NCBI RefSeq assembly: GCF_900187325.1
Contig: NZ_FZMZ01000004.1
Coordinates: 62,001-126,000, forward strand
Direction: 5' to 3'
From: Virgibacillus ndiopensis
GTDB taxonomy: Bacteria; Bacillota; Bacilli; Bacillales; Amphibacillaceae
DNA: 64,000 nt
Position numbers and translations under genes: made by a program. Below the pieces are notes generated by a model that searched no databases, had not been told where the DNA came from, and saw nothing but the letters and a program-made list of their open reading frames with translations. Positions 42,361 through 51,336 of this stretch are shown here, piece after piece (the stretch's first letter is position 1; every line of letters starts with the position of its first letter).

Positions 42361-43182
42361 TCAATAATTGCTTCTCCATCTTTCTACCCATTTGTCAATT
42401 CGCACAATATCTTCCGGTAATAATGCGCCTGCTAAATCTCGTTTTAACCGAAGACCAGCCCACACGTTAAATAATGGCAAGAACTTTACTTTTCCAAAAG
42501 TACTTTCATATCCTGCTTGCCATCCCTCTTCAAAAGTATTAACCACGCTAGAGTCAACATATTTATTTGCTTCTAACTGTAATATCGATAATGTCCGTGC
42601 AAAGTCGAATCTTGAATCACCAGTCGAAGCATTCAACCAATCTATAACTCCAGTAATTTTCTCTCCGTCTGTAAGAACATTTAGAGGATGAAAATCCAAA
42701 TGAAGTAAACAATTATTTTTCAGACTAGGATAGGATAGTTTAGTAAAAATTTCTTTCTCATCTCCTTGTGGGACAAACCATGGCGAAGTTCCACTATCAT
42801 CATTTGGTGAAATTTTATGTATAGTTGCCTGAACGCGTCCAAATTCAAATCCTATCTTTTTTGCATTACCTGGTCGTTGTTGCAGTTCCGCTAAAATTGT
42901 TTTTCCTGACACCCATTCCATTAGCATAGCTGCATAACCTTCATATGTGATTATGGAATTCACAATTGGTACTGGTACCCCATTATCCCCTGCCAGTTCA
43001 ATTATTTTCTTTTCTTGGATAAATTGTTGGTATCTATCGAATGGCAAGACACGTAATGCATAGCTTGCCCTATCTTGTACATTAATTTTAAATACAGAAC
43101 TGTCTCTTCCTCCAACTATCTTATTATAGGAGACATAGGATGAGATTCCTAGTTGATGTATAATTTTGTCAATGTTCATCAT
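42361..43182 (-). CDS. Aminoglycoside phosphotransferase (APH)-family kinase
   Basis: A 273-aa kinase-like protein with the Brenner motif LLHLDFHPLNVLTD near residue 165 and GVIDWLNASTGDSRFDFA near 185 (metal-binding Asp). Family members phosphorylate antibiotics, choline, homoserine or fructosamines. No particular substrate is indicated, and resistance should not be assumed. ATG at 43182 or 43179. Confidence 0.87.
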   Translation of the reverse strand: MMNIDKIIHQLGISSYVSYNKIVGGRDSSVFKINVQDRASYALRVLPFDRYQQFIQEKKIIELAGDNGVPVPIVNSIITYEGYAAMLMEWVSGKTILAELQQRPGNAKKIGFEFGRVQATIHKISPNDDSGTSPWFVPQGDEKEIFTKLSYPSLKNNCLLHLDFHPLNVLTDGEKITGVIDWLNASTGDSRFDFARTLSILQLEANKYVDSSVVNTFEEGWQAGYESTFGKVKFLPLFNVWAGLRLKRDLAGALLPEDIVRIDKWVERWRSNY

Positions 43183-43222
43183 TACCCTCCTTTCTTAATT
43201 CCTAATTTTGTTTAAAAGGTAG

Positions 43223-43873
43223 TCAATTCGCACAAACCCGCCATGATTCTTCAACTCGGAATTGTTCTCCATCAAGTTCCTTAACATCTTGTTCTGGCTC
43301 GGCTATTTTTCTTAACTCAGGAAAATACTTACTCCTATAAACTTGATGAGATGCTGAATCTTTCCATCCTGTAAGAACAAGAAATTGTCGTTTATGATGT
43401 AGTGAGCGTGCAAATTCTCCTCCGTACATCCCTTCTACTTGTTTCATTCCAGGATTCCAAATGGTTCGTTGCATTTCTAAAAAATGGTTCGTTCTGTCTT
43501 TCTTTACATTTGATAGTGCTGTCCGGAAAAAATTCGAATGTTTCACAACCGCTTTGATATCTTGCCTTGAACCTGAAATTCCAAATTCTTTCTGAAACAG
43601 GTCTACATTTATAGAGGCAAATGTGCTCCCTTGACTAGAACTTACATATACTTGATCATGTTCATTTTCCATAAAATAATTGTATACTTCCTCATCTTCC
43701 CAAAATGAAAAAATACAGGCTGTTTGTGTATCTTTTATACTCCAGCCACCAATTTGCCCCAAGAAGCCTTTACTATCACGAAGCACGTTCCATTTCTGTT
43801 GGGCTTCGGAGAAATTCCGTGCATCATTGACGTTTACATTACATAAAATTCGTTTAATTAACATAAGTTTCAC
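43223..43873 (-). CDS. YdbC/DUF4937-type monooxygenase-like protein
   Basis: A 216-aa protein with two ABM-like (dimeric ferredoxin-like) halves: FSEAQQKWNVLRDSKGFLGQIGGWS, then ACIFSFWEDEEVYNYFMENEHDQVY and the second half RTIWNPGMKQVEGMYGGEFA, with RQFLVLTGWKDSASHQVYRSKYFPEL. This resembles YdbC-family proteins of Bacillus; the role is unknown. It is probably co-transcribed with the quinone oxidoreductase upstream (19 bp gap). Confidence 0.75.
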   Translation of the reverse strand: MKLMLIKRILCNVNVNDARNFSEAQQKWNVLRDSKGFLGQIGGWSIKDTQTACIFSFWEDEEVYNYFMENEHDQVYVSSSQGSTFASINVDLFQKEFGISGSRQDIKAVVKHSNFFRTALSNVKKDRTNHFLEMQRTIWNPGMKQVEGMYGGEFARSLHHKRQFLVLTGWKDSASHQVYRSKYFPELRKIAEPEQDVKELDGEQFRVEESWRVCAN

Positions 43874-43892
43874 CTCTAGTTACAACAATTTC

Positions 43893-44870
43893 CTAATGCC
43901 CCCGAACATTTAACACAATCTTCCCAATACTTTTCCTGGACTCTAGCAGTTCATGCGCTTTTTGCACTTCTTCAATTGGAAATTCCGCACCAACTTTAAT
44001 CGTTAATCGTTTATTCGCAATGTATTCCACTACCTGTCTACTAGCTTCTTTTAATAACTCTGGTCGTTCCTTTCGTGTTGTTCCTAAACTGAACCCTAAA
44101 ACTGACCGACAGCTTGAATGGAGTTCATTCGTATGAAAACTTCCAATTTCTCCTCCTGAATTGCCAAAATGAACAAGCCTGCCAAACTTAGCCAAACATT
44201 GTATACTCTGTACTGAAATTTTTCCAGCTATAGAATCCAGTATAATATCAGCACCAATGCCATTCGTTACGTCATTAACATGTTTAGAAAAATTATCATA
44301 TAACATGACATGATCAACACCCGCTTCTTCCACAATGGAAAACTTACTTTCATGGCTCACGGTTCCAATGACTGTTCCTGCACCTAATAATTTTGCAAGT
44401 TGGATAGCTGTAGTCCCTACCCCACCCGCTGCTGCGTGCACAAGTACAGTATCACCTTTTTGCAGACGTGCTACATCCATTAATAGTTTATAAGAAAGAA
44501 TCGAAACAGTAGGACAAGCCGCGGCTATTGTAAAATCTATTTCATCCGGAATAACAAATGTCAATGCTTGCTTGGCAACAACGTACTCGGCATAGGAACC
44601 ATTTGCAGGAAAAGCGATCACCCGTTGTCCAATAGCTAGATCTGTCACTTGATCACCTACTGAGGTAACTACCCCTGCCACATCGAGACCAATCCCCATT
44701 GGAAAATACGCATCACCCTTTCGACCTGTCCGTTTCTTTATATCAGCAAAATTAACACTTGTTTTTTCGACTCGAATCAAAACATCGTTTGACCCAACTC
44801 GAGGCATATCAACTTCTTTTATCTTTAATACCTCTGGTCCACCAAACTTCTCAATAACCACACGCTTCAT
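43893..44870 (-). CDS. Quinone oxidoreductase-like MDR dehydrogenase
   Basis: A 325-aa zinc-independent medium-chain reductase: FGGPEVLKIKEVDMPRVGSNDVLIRV at the start, IGLDVAGVVTSVGDQV, and the NADPH site VLVHAAAGGVGTTAIQLAKLLGAGTVIGT near residue 145. It reduces quinones or alpha,beta-unsaturated carbonyls. GGAGG is 9-10 nt before the ATG at 44870; the frame opens at 44888. Confidence 0.9.
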   Translation of the reverse strand: MKRVVIEKFGGPEVLKIKEVDMPRVGSNDVLIRVEKTSVNFADIKKRTGRKGDAYFPMGIGLDVAGVVTSVGDQVTDLAIGQRVIAFPANGSYAEYVVAKQALTFVIPDEIDFTIAAACPTVSILSYKLLMDVARLQKGDTVLVHAAAGGVGTTAIQLAKLLGAGTVIGTVSHESKFSIVEEAGVDHVMLYDNFSKHVNDVTNGIGADIILDSIAGKISVQSIQCLAKFGRLVHFGNSGGEIGSFHTNELHSSCRSVLGFSLGTTRKERPELLKEASRQVVEYIANKRLTIKVGAEFPIEEVQKAHELLESRKSIGKIVLNVRGH

Positions 44871-44957
44871 AACAATAACCTCCTCCACATACCATTGTAA
44901 AATAATTTCTGCATAATTAATAATAGTAAAAAATTATCGGAATGTATAAGCTGAAGT

Positions 44958-45016
44958 GGGACAGGGGGTCAGTCCCCTTGTCCCACAATAAGGGAAATGG
45001 GACTGACCCCCTGTCT
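44958..45016. repeat. GGGACA palindromic repeat, copies 14 and 15 (partial)
   Basis: A full copy at 44958-44984, and a truncated inverted copy GGGACTGACCCCCTGTC ending 3 nt before the stop codon of the 56-aa gene. Confidence 0.8.
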
Positions 45017-45018
45017 AA

Positions 45019-45189
45019 TTAAATTACTGGATAATACTGCTCGTATCTTGGATTACAATAATAGGGTGGTCTTGGTCCTATTTTAGGTACTTCCCATTTA
45101 TTGGGGTTATTATCGTATACCATTTCTTCTTTTGCTTTTGAATAGTTAATTAATAATAATCTTACTTCAGGATCGTAATAATATTGCAT
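45019..45189 (-). CDS. 56-aa Tyr/Pro-rich small protein
   Basis: A short gene starting MQYYYDPEVRLLLINYSKAK and ending PPYYCNPRYEQYYPVI. AGGAGG lies 8 nt before the ATG. Tyr (10 of 56), Pro and Asn dominate, as in many spore-coat peptides; that role is inference. The downstream repeat could serve as its terminator. Confidence 0.68.
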   Translation of the reverse strand: MQYYYDPEVRLLLINYSKAKEEMVYDNNPNKWEVPKIGPRPPYYCNPRYEQYYPVI

Positions 45190-45335
45190 CTCAGCGTCCT
45201 CCTACAAAATCTTTTTCCTTTTATCCTATTCCTTTATTCACTTATTGATCATGTACAGGGTACGGATGCACGATATTCGCCAATTTAACATAATGTAGTT
45301 GGAGATTCGTTTTATTTAGGAGGATGGACCAAACG

Positions 45336-46256
45336 ATGTCTGAAAATAATAAAACCAACCGCAAAGTGTATCCGATGTATCCAAATTACGGAAAAATCAC
45401 GCGCTACGAGGATATTGCAATTACAGTTCCTGAACAACGCCAATACCGCCAACCCGGGATAGAGCGTTTAATGGTACCTGAACCAATTATCGAAAATCCA
45501 AATTATAAAGGTAGTGAAAAACTAGTAGGAAAAGTGGCTCTTATCACAGGAGGAGATAGCGGTATGGGAGCTGCGGCTGCGATTGCTTTTGCAAAAGAAG
45601 GTGCAAATGTAGCCATTTCATACCTGGATGAGCATGAAGATGCTACTCGAACTAAAAACAGAATTGAAGAGATTGGACAACGCTGCCTATTACTTCCAGG
45701 CGATTTAAGAGACAAACAGCAATGTGTCGAAATTGTTGAAAAGACAGTTGACAGTTTTGGGGAACTTCATATTCTTTGTAACCACGTTGGTATTCAGTTT
45801 CAGCAATTAAGCTTACTAGATATCACTGATGAACAATTCGATGAGACATTTAAAGTAAATATTTACTCCCACTTTTACACGACTCGCACAGCACTTAAAT
45901 ACTTAAAAGCCGAAAGTTCCATTATTAATACATCATCTGTTGTAACATTTGATGGAAATGAACAATTAATTGATTACACAGCAACGAAAGGAGCAATCAT
46001 TGGATTTACCCGTGCATTGGCCAGCAACCTGGTGGGTAAAGGAATTAGAGTAAACGCCATTGCCCCCGGGCGAGTATGGACTCCTTTAATTCCATCTAGT
46101 TTTTCTGCAGACCAAGTAGCACTTGCTGGTAATCCAATGGATCGACAAGGTCAACCATTTGAAGTTGCACCTACATTTGTCTACCTTGCATCTGATGATT
46201 CACGATTTGTCACTGGGCAAACACTACACGTTAACGGGGGCCAAGTATTTGCCTAG
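45336..46256 (+). CDS. SDR oxidoreductase (YhdF/YghA-like)
   Basis: A 306-aa short-chain dehydrogenase with a 45-residue N-terminal extension ([29 protein letters not shown]), the dinucleotide motif [23 protein letters not shown] (normally NNAG/NAG-like), the Ser-Tyr-Lys triad in [25 protein letters not shown] and the terminal [12 protein letters not shown]. This is the subgroup of general stress SDRs. ATG at 45336 is used because ATG 45324 touches the AGGAGG ribosome site. Confidence 0.9.
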   Translation: MSENNKTNRKVYPMYPNYGKITRYEDIAITVPEQRQYRQPGIERLMVPEPIIENPNYKGSEKLVGKVALITGGDSGMGAAAAIAFAKEGANVAISYLDEHEDATRTKNRIEEIGQRCLLLPGDLRDKQQCVEIVEKTVDSFGELHILCNHVGIQFQQLSLLDITDEQFDETFKVNIYSHFYTTRTALKYLKAESSIINTSSVVTFDGNEQLIDYTATKGAIIGFTRALASNLVGKGIRVNAIAPGRVWTPLIPSSFSADQVALAGNPMDRQGQPFEVAPTFVYLASDDSRFVTGQTLHVNGGQVFA

Positions 46257-46493
46257 CATCCTAGCTTCCCCTACAAAAACTCTTGTACTAGAAGCCTCAT
46301 TATTTTTGCATAAAGCTCACTGCCCCAGCGGTTATTCACTATTTTAGTTTTGTCGGCTTATTGAAATAATTTCTACTATGTACTAGGAAGAATACAACAA
46401 ATTTTAATAGAGCACTTAGACTGCTAAAATCAAATTTTTCCAATAAAAAATGCCTCTAACAAGAGAACGATTGAGTATTAATCTTATCTATAC

Positions 46494-46853
46494 TCAATCT
46501 GCAAAAGAACGAACCAACATGTTACCCGCTAATACCGACGAAATCATATGTGTTTCAGGCAACAAGAAGATATTAAGGTAAAAATTTTCTGATATTCCAA
46601 ACCATATTACCCAATAGATGTTTGGTATAAAGACAAAAATAGCCAACACAACTGTTGGAATAAGGAGTTTCCAGTTAAAGGTGAACTCCCTACTGATAAG
46701 TTTTTCTAAACCTTTCCATTCCATCAAAACACCAAATAAAAATCCCCACAAAGCCATTGTAATCTGAAGTGTAAATGTATCATCTGAAGCTCGCTCCCCT
46801 GCTACTTGCAGTTCATAATAATCATCAACCATTAAATAAAGCAGGGCTACCAT
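46494..46853 (-). CDS. Membrane protein, probable 5' frameshift
   Basis: A 119-aa frame with three hydrophobic segments (MVALLYLMV, FTLQITMALWGFLFGVLM and LLIPTVVLAIFVFIPNIYWVIWFG). Upstream in another frame, INKLFDALAVVF runs into the same position at a GTTTTTAGG tract; one extra T would give INKLFDALAVVFLGMVALLY behind AGGGGGG. So the real gene probably starts near 46890 and is disrupted by a one-base deletion, or the sequence has an error. No family recognised. Confidence 0.5.
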   Translation of the reverse strand: MVALLYLMVDDYYELQVAGERASDDTFTLQITMALWGFLFGVLMEWKGLEKLISREFTFNWKLLIPTVVLAIFVFIPNIYWVIWFGISENFYLNIFLLPETHMISSVLAGNMLVRSFAD

Positions 46854-46941
46854 TCCTAAAAACTACTGCTAACGCATCAAATAATTTATTGATAATTGTC
46901 CCCCCTTTAAAATCCGTCTTATAAAAATCCCATGTAATTGT

Positions 46942-46969
46942 TTGACATTTCAATATAATCAGTTATACT
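46942..46969 (+). promoter_or_regulatory. Promoter of the MarR-rhodanese operon
   Basis: TTGACA (46942-46947), 16 nt, TATACT (46964-46969). The -10 lies inside the AATCAGT...ACTGATT palindrome. Confidence 0.75.
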
Positions 46970-46989
46970 GATTATATAATATACTGATT
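46957..46989. promoter_or_regulatory. MarR operator candidate
   Basis: AATCAGT-TAT-ACTGATT (46957-46973), with a third half-site ACTGATT at 46983-46989 just before the ribosome site. Confidence 0.65.
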
Positions 46990-46996
46990 AACGGAG

Positions 46997-47440
46997 GTGA
47001 TTCGTATACTTCTTAACAAGTCATATGGTTTTTTGCTTGCAAAGGTGGAAGAGGAGATGGAATCGCGATTTATAGATAAACTTTCCTCTTTAAAATTAAG
47101 CGCTAAACAATACGGAATTCTTCAATATTTGGATGAAAAACCTAATTCTTCTCAAAAACAAGTAGGTGATGCGTTACAAATTGATCGCACAACAATGGTT
47201 TCACATATTGACCATCTGGAAGAAATGGAATATGTTCGGCGAACGAGAAATCCAAACGACAGAAGATCCTTTGTATTAACAACTACAAAACTAGGTCAAC
47301 AAAAATTAGAAACAGGACGAAATCATATCGAAAATATTGAATTAGATGTCCTCTCAAGTCTTACGAATAACGAACAAGAAGCATTAAAAACGATTCTATT
47401 AAAAGTGTGGACGGACATCTATACAAAAGGAGGAAAATGA
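46997..47440 (+). CDS. MarR-family regulator
   Basis: A 147-aa winged-helix regulator: LSAKQYGILQYLDEKPNSSQKQVGDALQIDRTTMVSHIDHLEEMEYVRRTRNPNDRRSFVLTTTKLG at residues 34-105, with the wing Asp-Arg-Arg. It has no Cys. GTG at 46997 overlaps its own GGAGGTG, so the true start may be slightly downstream. It overlaps the rhodanese gene and is probably self-repressed through the palindrome in its promoter. Confidence 0.87.
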   Translation: MIRILLNKSYGFLLAKVEEEMESRFIDKLSSLKLSAKQYGILQYLDEKPNSSQKQVGDALQIDRTTMVSHIDHLEEMEYVRRTRNPNDRRSFVLTTTKLGQQKLETGRNHIENIELDVLSSLTNNEQEALKTILLKVWTDIYTKGGK

Positions 47441-47841
47441 TGAATCGAATGGAGTACTTTAAAGCAAGATTGGAAGCAACCATGAGTCCAATGGGATATC
47501 GTAATGCAAAGAAAGAACACCCTGAAAATTTCGTACTAGTGGATGTCAGGGTTGGCCCAGACGAAATAAAAAAAGAGAAAATAAATGATGCGCTGGTTAT
47601 TCCTTTGAACGAAATACAGGACAGAATGGAAGAGCTTCCCAAGGAAAAAACCATTGTATTATATTGTTGGGATACATGGTGCACACTTGCAGCCAAAGCA
47701 GCTGTTGTGTTACTGGAAAATGGTTTTGACGCAAAAGAGCTCTATGGCGGGTTAGCCGCTTGGAAAACACTCGATTTTCCGACAGAAACATTGTCGAAAT
47801 TAGCCACTCATACAGGAGAAGGTATACAGTGCGGATGTTAA
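47440..47841 (+). CDS. Rhodanese-domain protein
   Basis: A 133-aa single-domain sulfurtransferase: FVLVDVRVGPDEIKKEKINDALVIPLNEIQDRMEELPKEKTIVLYCWDTWCTLAAKAAVVLLENGFDAKELYGGLAAWK. The active-site loop is CWDTWC; the first Cys is the expected sulfur acceptor, and a second Cys in the loop and a C-terminal CGC are unusual. Start at ATG 47437 or 47440, overlapping the MarR stop behind AAAGGAGG. Possible role: sulfide or persulfide handling controlled by the MarR protein (inference). Confidence 0.87.
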   Translation: MNRMEYFKARLEATMSPMGYRNAKKEHPENFVLVDVRVGPDEIKKEKINDALVIPLNEIQDRMEELPKEKTIVLYCWDTWCTLAAKAAVVLLENGFDAKELYGGLAAWKTLDFPTETLSKLATHTGEGIQCGC

Positions 47842-47864
47842 GCGGTGATCAATTTTTGGATAGT

Positions 47865-47891
47865 GGGACAATGAACCTGTCCCCCTGTCCC
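47865..47891. repeat. GGGACA palindromic repeat, copy 16
   Basis: A GAACCTGTCCCCCTG core between the convergent rhodanese and DUF4181-like genes. Confidence 0.82.
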
Positions 47892-47897
47892 ACTCAG

Positions 47898-48311
47898 TTA
47901 AAGGTTTTTATCGATCCAAAATAATACCCAAATAAGGACAACGAATGTTAAACCAATCTCGATCAGTGAAACGACATAATTTTTCCGATTCTCTGCATAT
48001 TTCCATTCAACATATGTTTGAAAGCTAAGTTGAATTATCATACAAAAGATTGATATTGTAATTGCGATAAGCGGTTTGCGCATAAATACTATTGCCACTG
48101 CCATAAGAACGAACATAAAAACTATGCGCAATAACTTATCACCTTTTTTATGAAAGTCATTGATATAGTTATTCGAGAACCACTTCCTTCTTTCAGCCCC
48201 AATAATACGACGAATGATAGCTGGAATTCCACTTAAGAGGAAGATAATTGCTCCCATTATAACAATAAAATCCCTCCAAAATCCTGGCTGTGGTCCATAG
48301 TACTGTTCCAT
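47898..48311 (-). CDS. DUF4181-type membrane protein
   Basis: A 137-aa protein with four hydrophobic helices. Around residue 35, IRRIIGAERRKWFSNNYINDFHKKGDKLLRIVFM matches the DUF4181 family as remembered (a conserved motif between helices 1 and 2). The function is unknown. Converges on the rhodanese gene. Confidence 0.68.
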   Translation of the reverse strand: MEQYYGPQPGFWRDFIVIMGAIIFLLSGIPAIIRRIIGAERRKWFSNNYINDFHKKGDKLLRIVFMFVLMAVAIVFMRKPLIAITISIFCMIIQLSFQTYVEWKYAENRKNYVVSLIEIGLTFVVLIWVLFWIDKNL

Positions 48312-48654
48312 TTAAATCAACTCCGTTTTTTTCACATTTCCTAAGATGAAATACAGATATTGCCTCTCCCTATCGGATTTAATTTCGATTATTTCAAATA
48401 CTTGTATAAAACTCAATATATTTCCACAAAAAAAGAACACGCTCATTTAAGAACGTGCCCTCAAGACTAATGTTCCTGTACAAATAATTCGATTTGGATT
48501 TGAAAGCTTACATTATAACAACTCCATTCCTATTATAATAAATAGGAGTTTATCCGAAGTATTGGATAACTTAGCATTCTTGTACCCTCTCATAATTGTA
48601 TAAATAAAATTGGGTACAATACTAATTAAATCAATACGAAGGGAGAAGGCAATA
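48312..48654. other. Gene-less stretch before the ger operon
   Basis: It holds a weak hairpin (CACG...CGTG near 48436-48456) and the leader of the ger operon. CATAATTGTA near 48591 could be a forespore sigma -10, but no convincing -35 at the right distance was found. Confidence 0.3.
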
Positions 48655-50163
48655 ATGGGTTTGTTTAAAAAGTCATATATAAAAAATAAATCAAAAACCA
48701 ACAACCCATCCAAAGAAAACATAAGTCAAAACATTGACAAAAATATTATAAAAAATGAGCAAATTTTAAAGGACATTTTTCAGAATTGCTCCGATATTAT
48801 GTACCGTAAAATTACAATTCATGGTCAGAACAAGCTGTTATTGATCTACGTTGATGGGATGGTCGATGTAGATATCATTATATCAAATATTCTAAAACCA
48901 TTAATGTACGAAGGGCTGCCTCAAGGGCTTGGTTCAATCGATAGCGTCGCCCAAATGTGTGAGGAAAAGCACTTATCCGCTTTACAAATCAAGAAGCTTT
49001 CTGATTTTGGAGATATAACGGATCATATTTTAAAGGGAAACCTTGCTATATTAGCCGATAAAGAAACAACTGCATTAGTCGTCGATGTCAAAAAGTTTGA
49101 AACAAGAAGCATAGACGAGCCTGCCAACGAGCCGTCTCTACGAGGATCCAGAGAGAGCTTTACAGAAAGCCTGCGAACAAATACCACGATGTTACGGAGG
49201 ATAATTGTAACACCCAAGCTGAAAATCGAATCAACAACAATCGGAAATCTGACACAAACCGAAATTGCTGTTGCCTATATAGAGGGAACTGTTTCCATGA
49301 CTGTTTTAAATAAAATTCGTGAAAGATTAGATCGAATTCAAACCGATCGAATTTTAGAATCGGGCAATATCGAAGAATTTATTGAAGAAACCCATTTTTC
49401 TCCCTTTCCGCAACTATTGAACAGTGAGCGTCCAGATGTTGTTGCCTCTAGCTTGCTTGAAGGAAGAGTGGCGATATTAACCAATGGATCCCCGTCTACA
49501 CTTATTGCTCCAATGACGTTTTGGGCTGGATTACAGGCACCTGACGATTATCATCAACGCTTTATATTTGTATCTCTAGTTCGATGGATTCGATACGTAT
49601 TTACCATTATATCGGTACTATTGCCTTCATTATATATTGCATTAACTAACTTTCATCCTGAAATGATTCCCCCTGTACTGATGTTGAATATAGCAATACT
49701 GCGAGAAAGTGCACCATTTCCAACGGTGATTGAAGTTCTTATGATGGAGATCGTGTTTGAGGGGTTGCAGGAAGCTGGCATTCGTTTACCAAAACAGATT
49801 GGCCCCCTCGTAAGCATCGTTGGGGCATTAGTCATTGGGGAAGCAGCTGTTAACGCTGGAATCATCTCCGCTCCTGTAGTCATTATCGTGTCGACTGCCG
49901 GAATTGCATCGTTTATCATTCCACGGTACAGCTTCGGTTTTCCTATGCGGATGTTACGATTTCCTTTATTACTCCTTTCTGGGATATTTGGTTTATTCGG
50001 TATAGCAATCGGGATCATTGTGATTATCATACATCTAATTCATCTTAATCCATTTGGAGCACCTTATCTATACCCGGTAACTCCGTTTAACAAGCGAGAT
50101 TTCAAAGACGTATGGATACGGTGGCCACGAAAACTTGTAAAAAAAGGAGGCGATAAGGCGTGA
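48655..50163 (+). CDS. Spore germinant receptor subunit A (GerA family)
   Basis: A 502-aa inner-membrane protein of spores with a large hydrophilic N-terminal domain and four to five C-terminal helices. Hallmarks: SLRGSRESFTESLRTNTTMLRRII near residue 160, NGSPSTLIAPMTFW, FHPEMIPP, IAILRESAPFPTVIEVLMMEI and RLPKQIGPLVSIVGALVIGEAAVNAG. ATG at 48655 behind GGGAGAAGG is chosen; the frame opens at 48610. First gene of an A-C-B operon. Subunits A, B and C form a nutrient-gated ion channel complex. Confidence 0.96.
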   Translation: MGLFKKSYIKNKSKTNNPSKENISQNIDKNIIKNEQILKDIFQNCSDIMYRKITIHGQNKLLLIYVDGMVDVDIIISNILKPLMYEGLPQGLGSIDSVAQMCEEKHLSALQIKKLSDFGDITDHILKGNLAILADKETTALVVDVKKFETRSIDEPANEPSLRGSRESFTESLRTNTTMLRRIIVTPKLKIESTTIGNLTQTEIAVAYIEGTVSMTVLNKIRERLDRIQTDRILESGNIEEFIEETHFSPFPQLLNSERPDVVASSLLEGRVAILTNGSPSTLIAPMTFWAGLQAPDDYHQRFIFVSLVRWIRYVFTIISVLLPSLYIALTNFHPEMIPPVLMLNIAILRESAPFPTVIEVLMMEIVFEGLQEAGIRLPKQIGPLVSIVGALVIGEAAVNAGIISAPVVIIVSTAGIASFIIPRYSFGFPMRMLRFPLLLLSGIFGLFGIAIGIIVIIIHLIHLNPFGAPYLYPVTPFNKRDFKDVWIRWPRKLVKKGGDKA

Positions 50164-51302
50164 AGAGAACTACCAATCTTTGTATTGCATTCCTCTTTTT
50201 ATCGGTGACAACCGGCTGCTGGAATCTTGAGGAACCGGATCAACTTTCATTTGTTACAGGAGCAGGGTTAGATTTAACAGAGGATGGAAAGTTGGAAGCG
50301 AGTTATCTAGTCGTGTTACCCGCGTCTCTTGGAAGTGGACAGATCAGCGGTGGAGAAAATAAAAATAGTTTCCAGGTGATGAGTGCTACTGGAAAGAACG
50401 TTTCCGACGCGATGGTGAACGTGCAGTCAAAGCTTTCCCGGAAAGTGTTTTCTGGGCACCGCGATATCTTTCTTGTTGGACAGCGGTTAGCCGAGCATGG
50501 AATGGGCAAAACAATCGATCCGTTCCTGCGAATTCCAAAATCAGAGATGCGTTCCATGATATACGTTGTGAAAAACGGTAAGCCAAAAGACGTCTTTTCT
50601 ATTGTACCGTTTTTTGATCGATTTATAACAACGTCACTCTCTGATGAGCAAAAAGCAATAGGGTTGAAGCCCTATCTAGCCCGTGAATTTGTAGTAGATG
50701 TATTGAGTGAAGGAAAACAACCTCTAGTCCCAGTAGTTGGTTTAAATCCGTCTGGCCATTACAGCTATCGAGGCTCTGGCATTTTTAACAAAGCTGACAA
50801 CGTGAAATTAGTAGGATTTTTAAATATGAAAGAAACAGCATATGCGCGTTGGATTACAAACGATCTAACCAGAGTTACCCTTACTTCTTCCATTCCTAAA
50901 GAGGATGGAAGCATAAGTTTAACGTTACATTCCTTAGATCAGAATATCCATGTCCAAAAAATCGATGAACAATTACAAATTACCGTCCAACTCTCTGGCA
51001 AGGGAACCATTATTGAAAACACTACGAATTTAGATCCAACTAAGCAAAAGGATCTCCAACTCATACAAGATGAACTTAATCAAAAAAACCAGAAATTGGT
51101 CCATAAGATAATCAAAAAAGTTCAAGAGGAATACAAAATGGACATCTTCGGATTTGGCGAACAGGTTCATCAACAAAGCCCTCAGCAGTGGAAATCCCTA
51201 AAGCAAAATTGGACCGAAACCTTTTCACAGCTAAATGTCTCCGTTAAAGTTGACCTTCAATGTACGAATCTAGGTCAAACCGATTCATCTATTTATCCTT
51301 AA
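50160..51302 (+). CDS. Spore germinant receptor subunit C (GerC family lipoprotein)
   Basis: A 380-aa lipoprotein with signal peptide and lipobox TTGC (Cys near residue 20), then WNLEEPDQLSFVTGAGLD, KVFSGHRDIFLVGQRLAEHGMGKTIDPFLRIPKSEMRS and YRGSGIFNKADNVKLVGFLN. It overlaps subunit A by 4 nt. It anchors on the outer face of the inner spore membrane. The order A-C-B is found in part of the gerK-like operons. Confidence 0.95.
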   Translation: MKRTTNLCIAFLFLSVTTGCWNLEEPDQLSFVTGAGLDLTEDGKLEASYLVVLPASLGSGQISGGENKNSFQVMSATGKNVSDAMVNVQSKLSRKVFSGHRDIFLVGQRLAEHGMGKTIDPFLRIPKSEMRSMIYVVKNGKPKDVFSIVPFFDRFITTSLSDEQKAIGLKPYLAREFVVDVLSEGKQPLVPVVGLNPSGHYSYRGSGIFNKADNVKLVGFLNMKETAYARWITNDLTRVTLTSSIPKEDGSISLTLHSLDQNIHVQKIDEQLQITVQLSGKGTIIENTTNLDPTKQKDLQLIQDELNQKNQKLVHKIIKKVQEEYKMDIFGFGEQVHQQSPQQWKSLKQNWTETFSQLNVSVKVDLQCTNLGQTDSSIYP

Positions 51303-51336
51303 TTCCGGTTTGTTCTAAAAGGAGTTGTAAGAACGC

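Noticed and set aside
42361-43182. Calling the APH-like kinase an aminoglycoside resistance gene
   Set aside because: The fold is shared by many metabolic kinases, and nothing in the sequence points to an antibiotic substrate.
48540-48650. Forespore (sigma-G type) promoter for the ger operon
   Set aside because: CATAATTGTA fits a -10, but no acceptable -35 was found at 17-18 nt.
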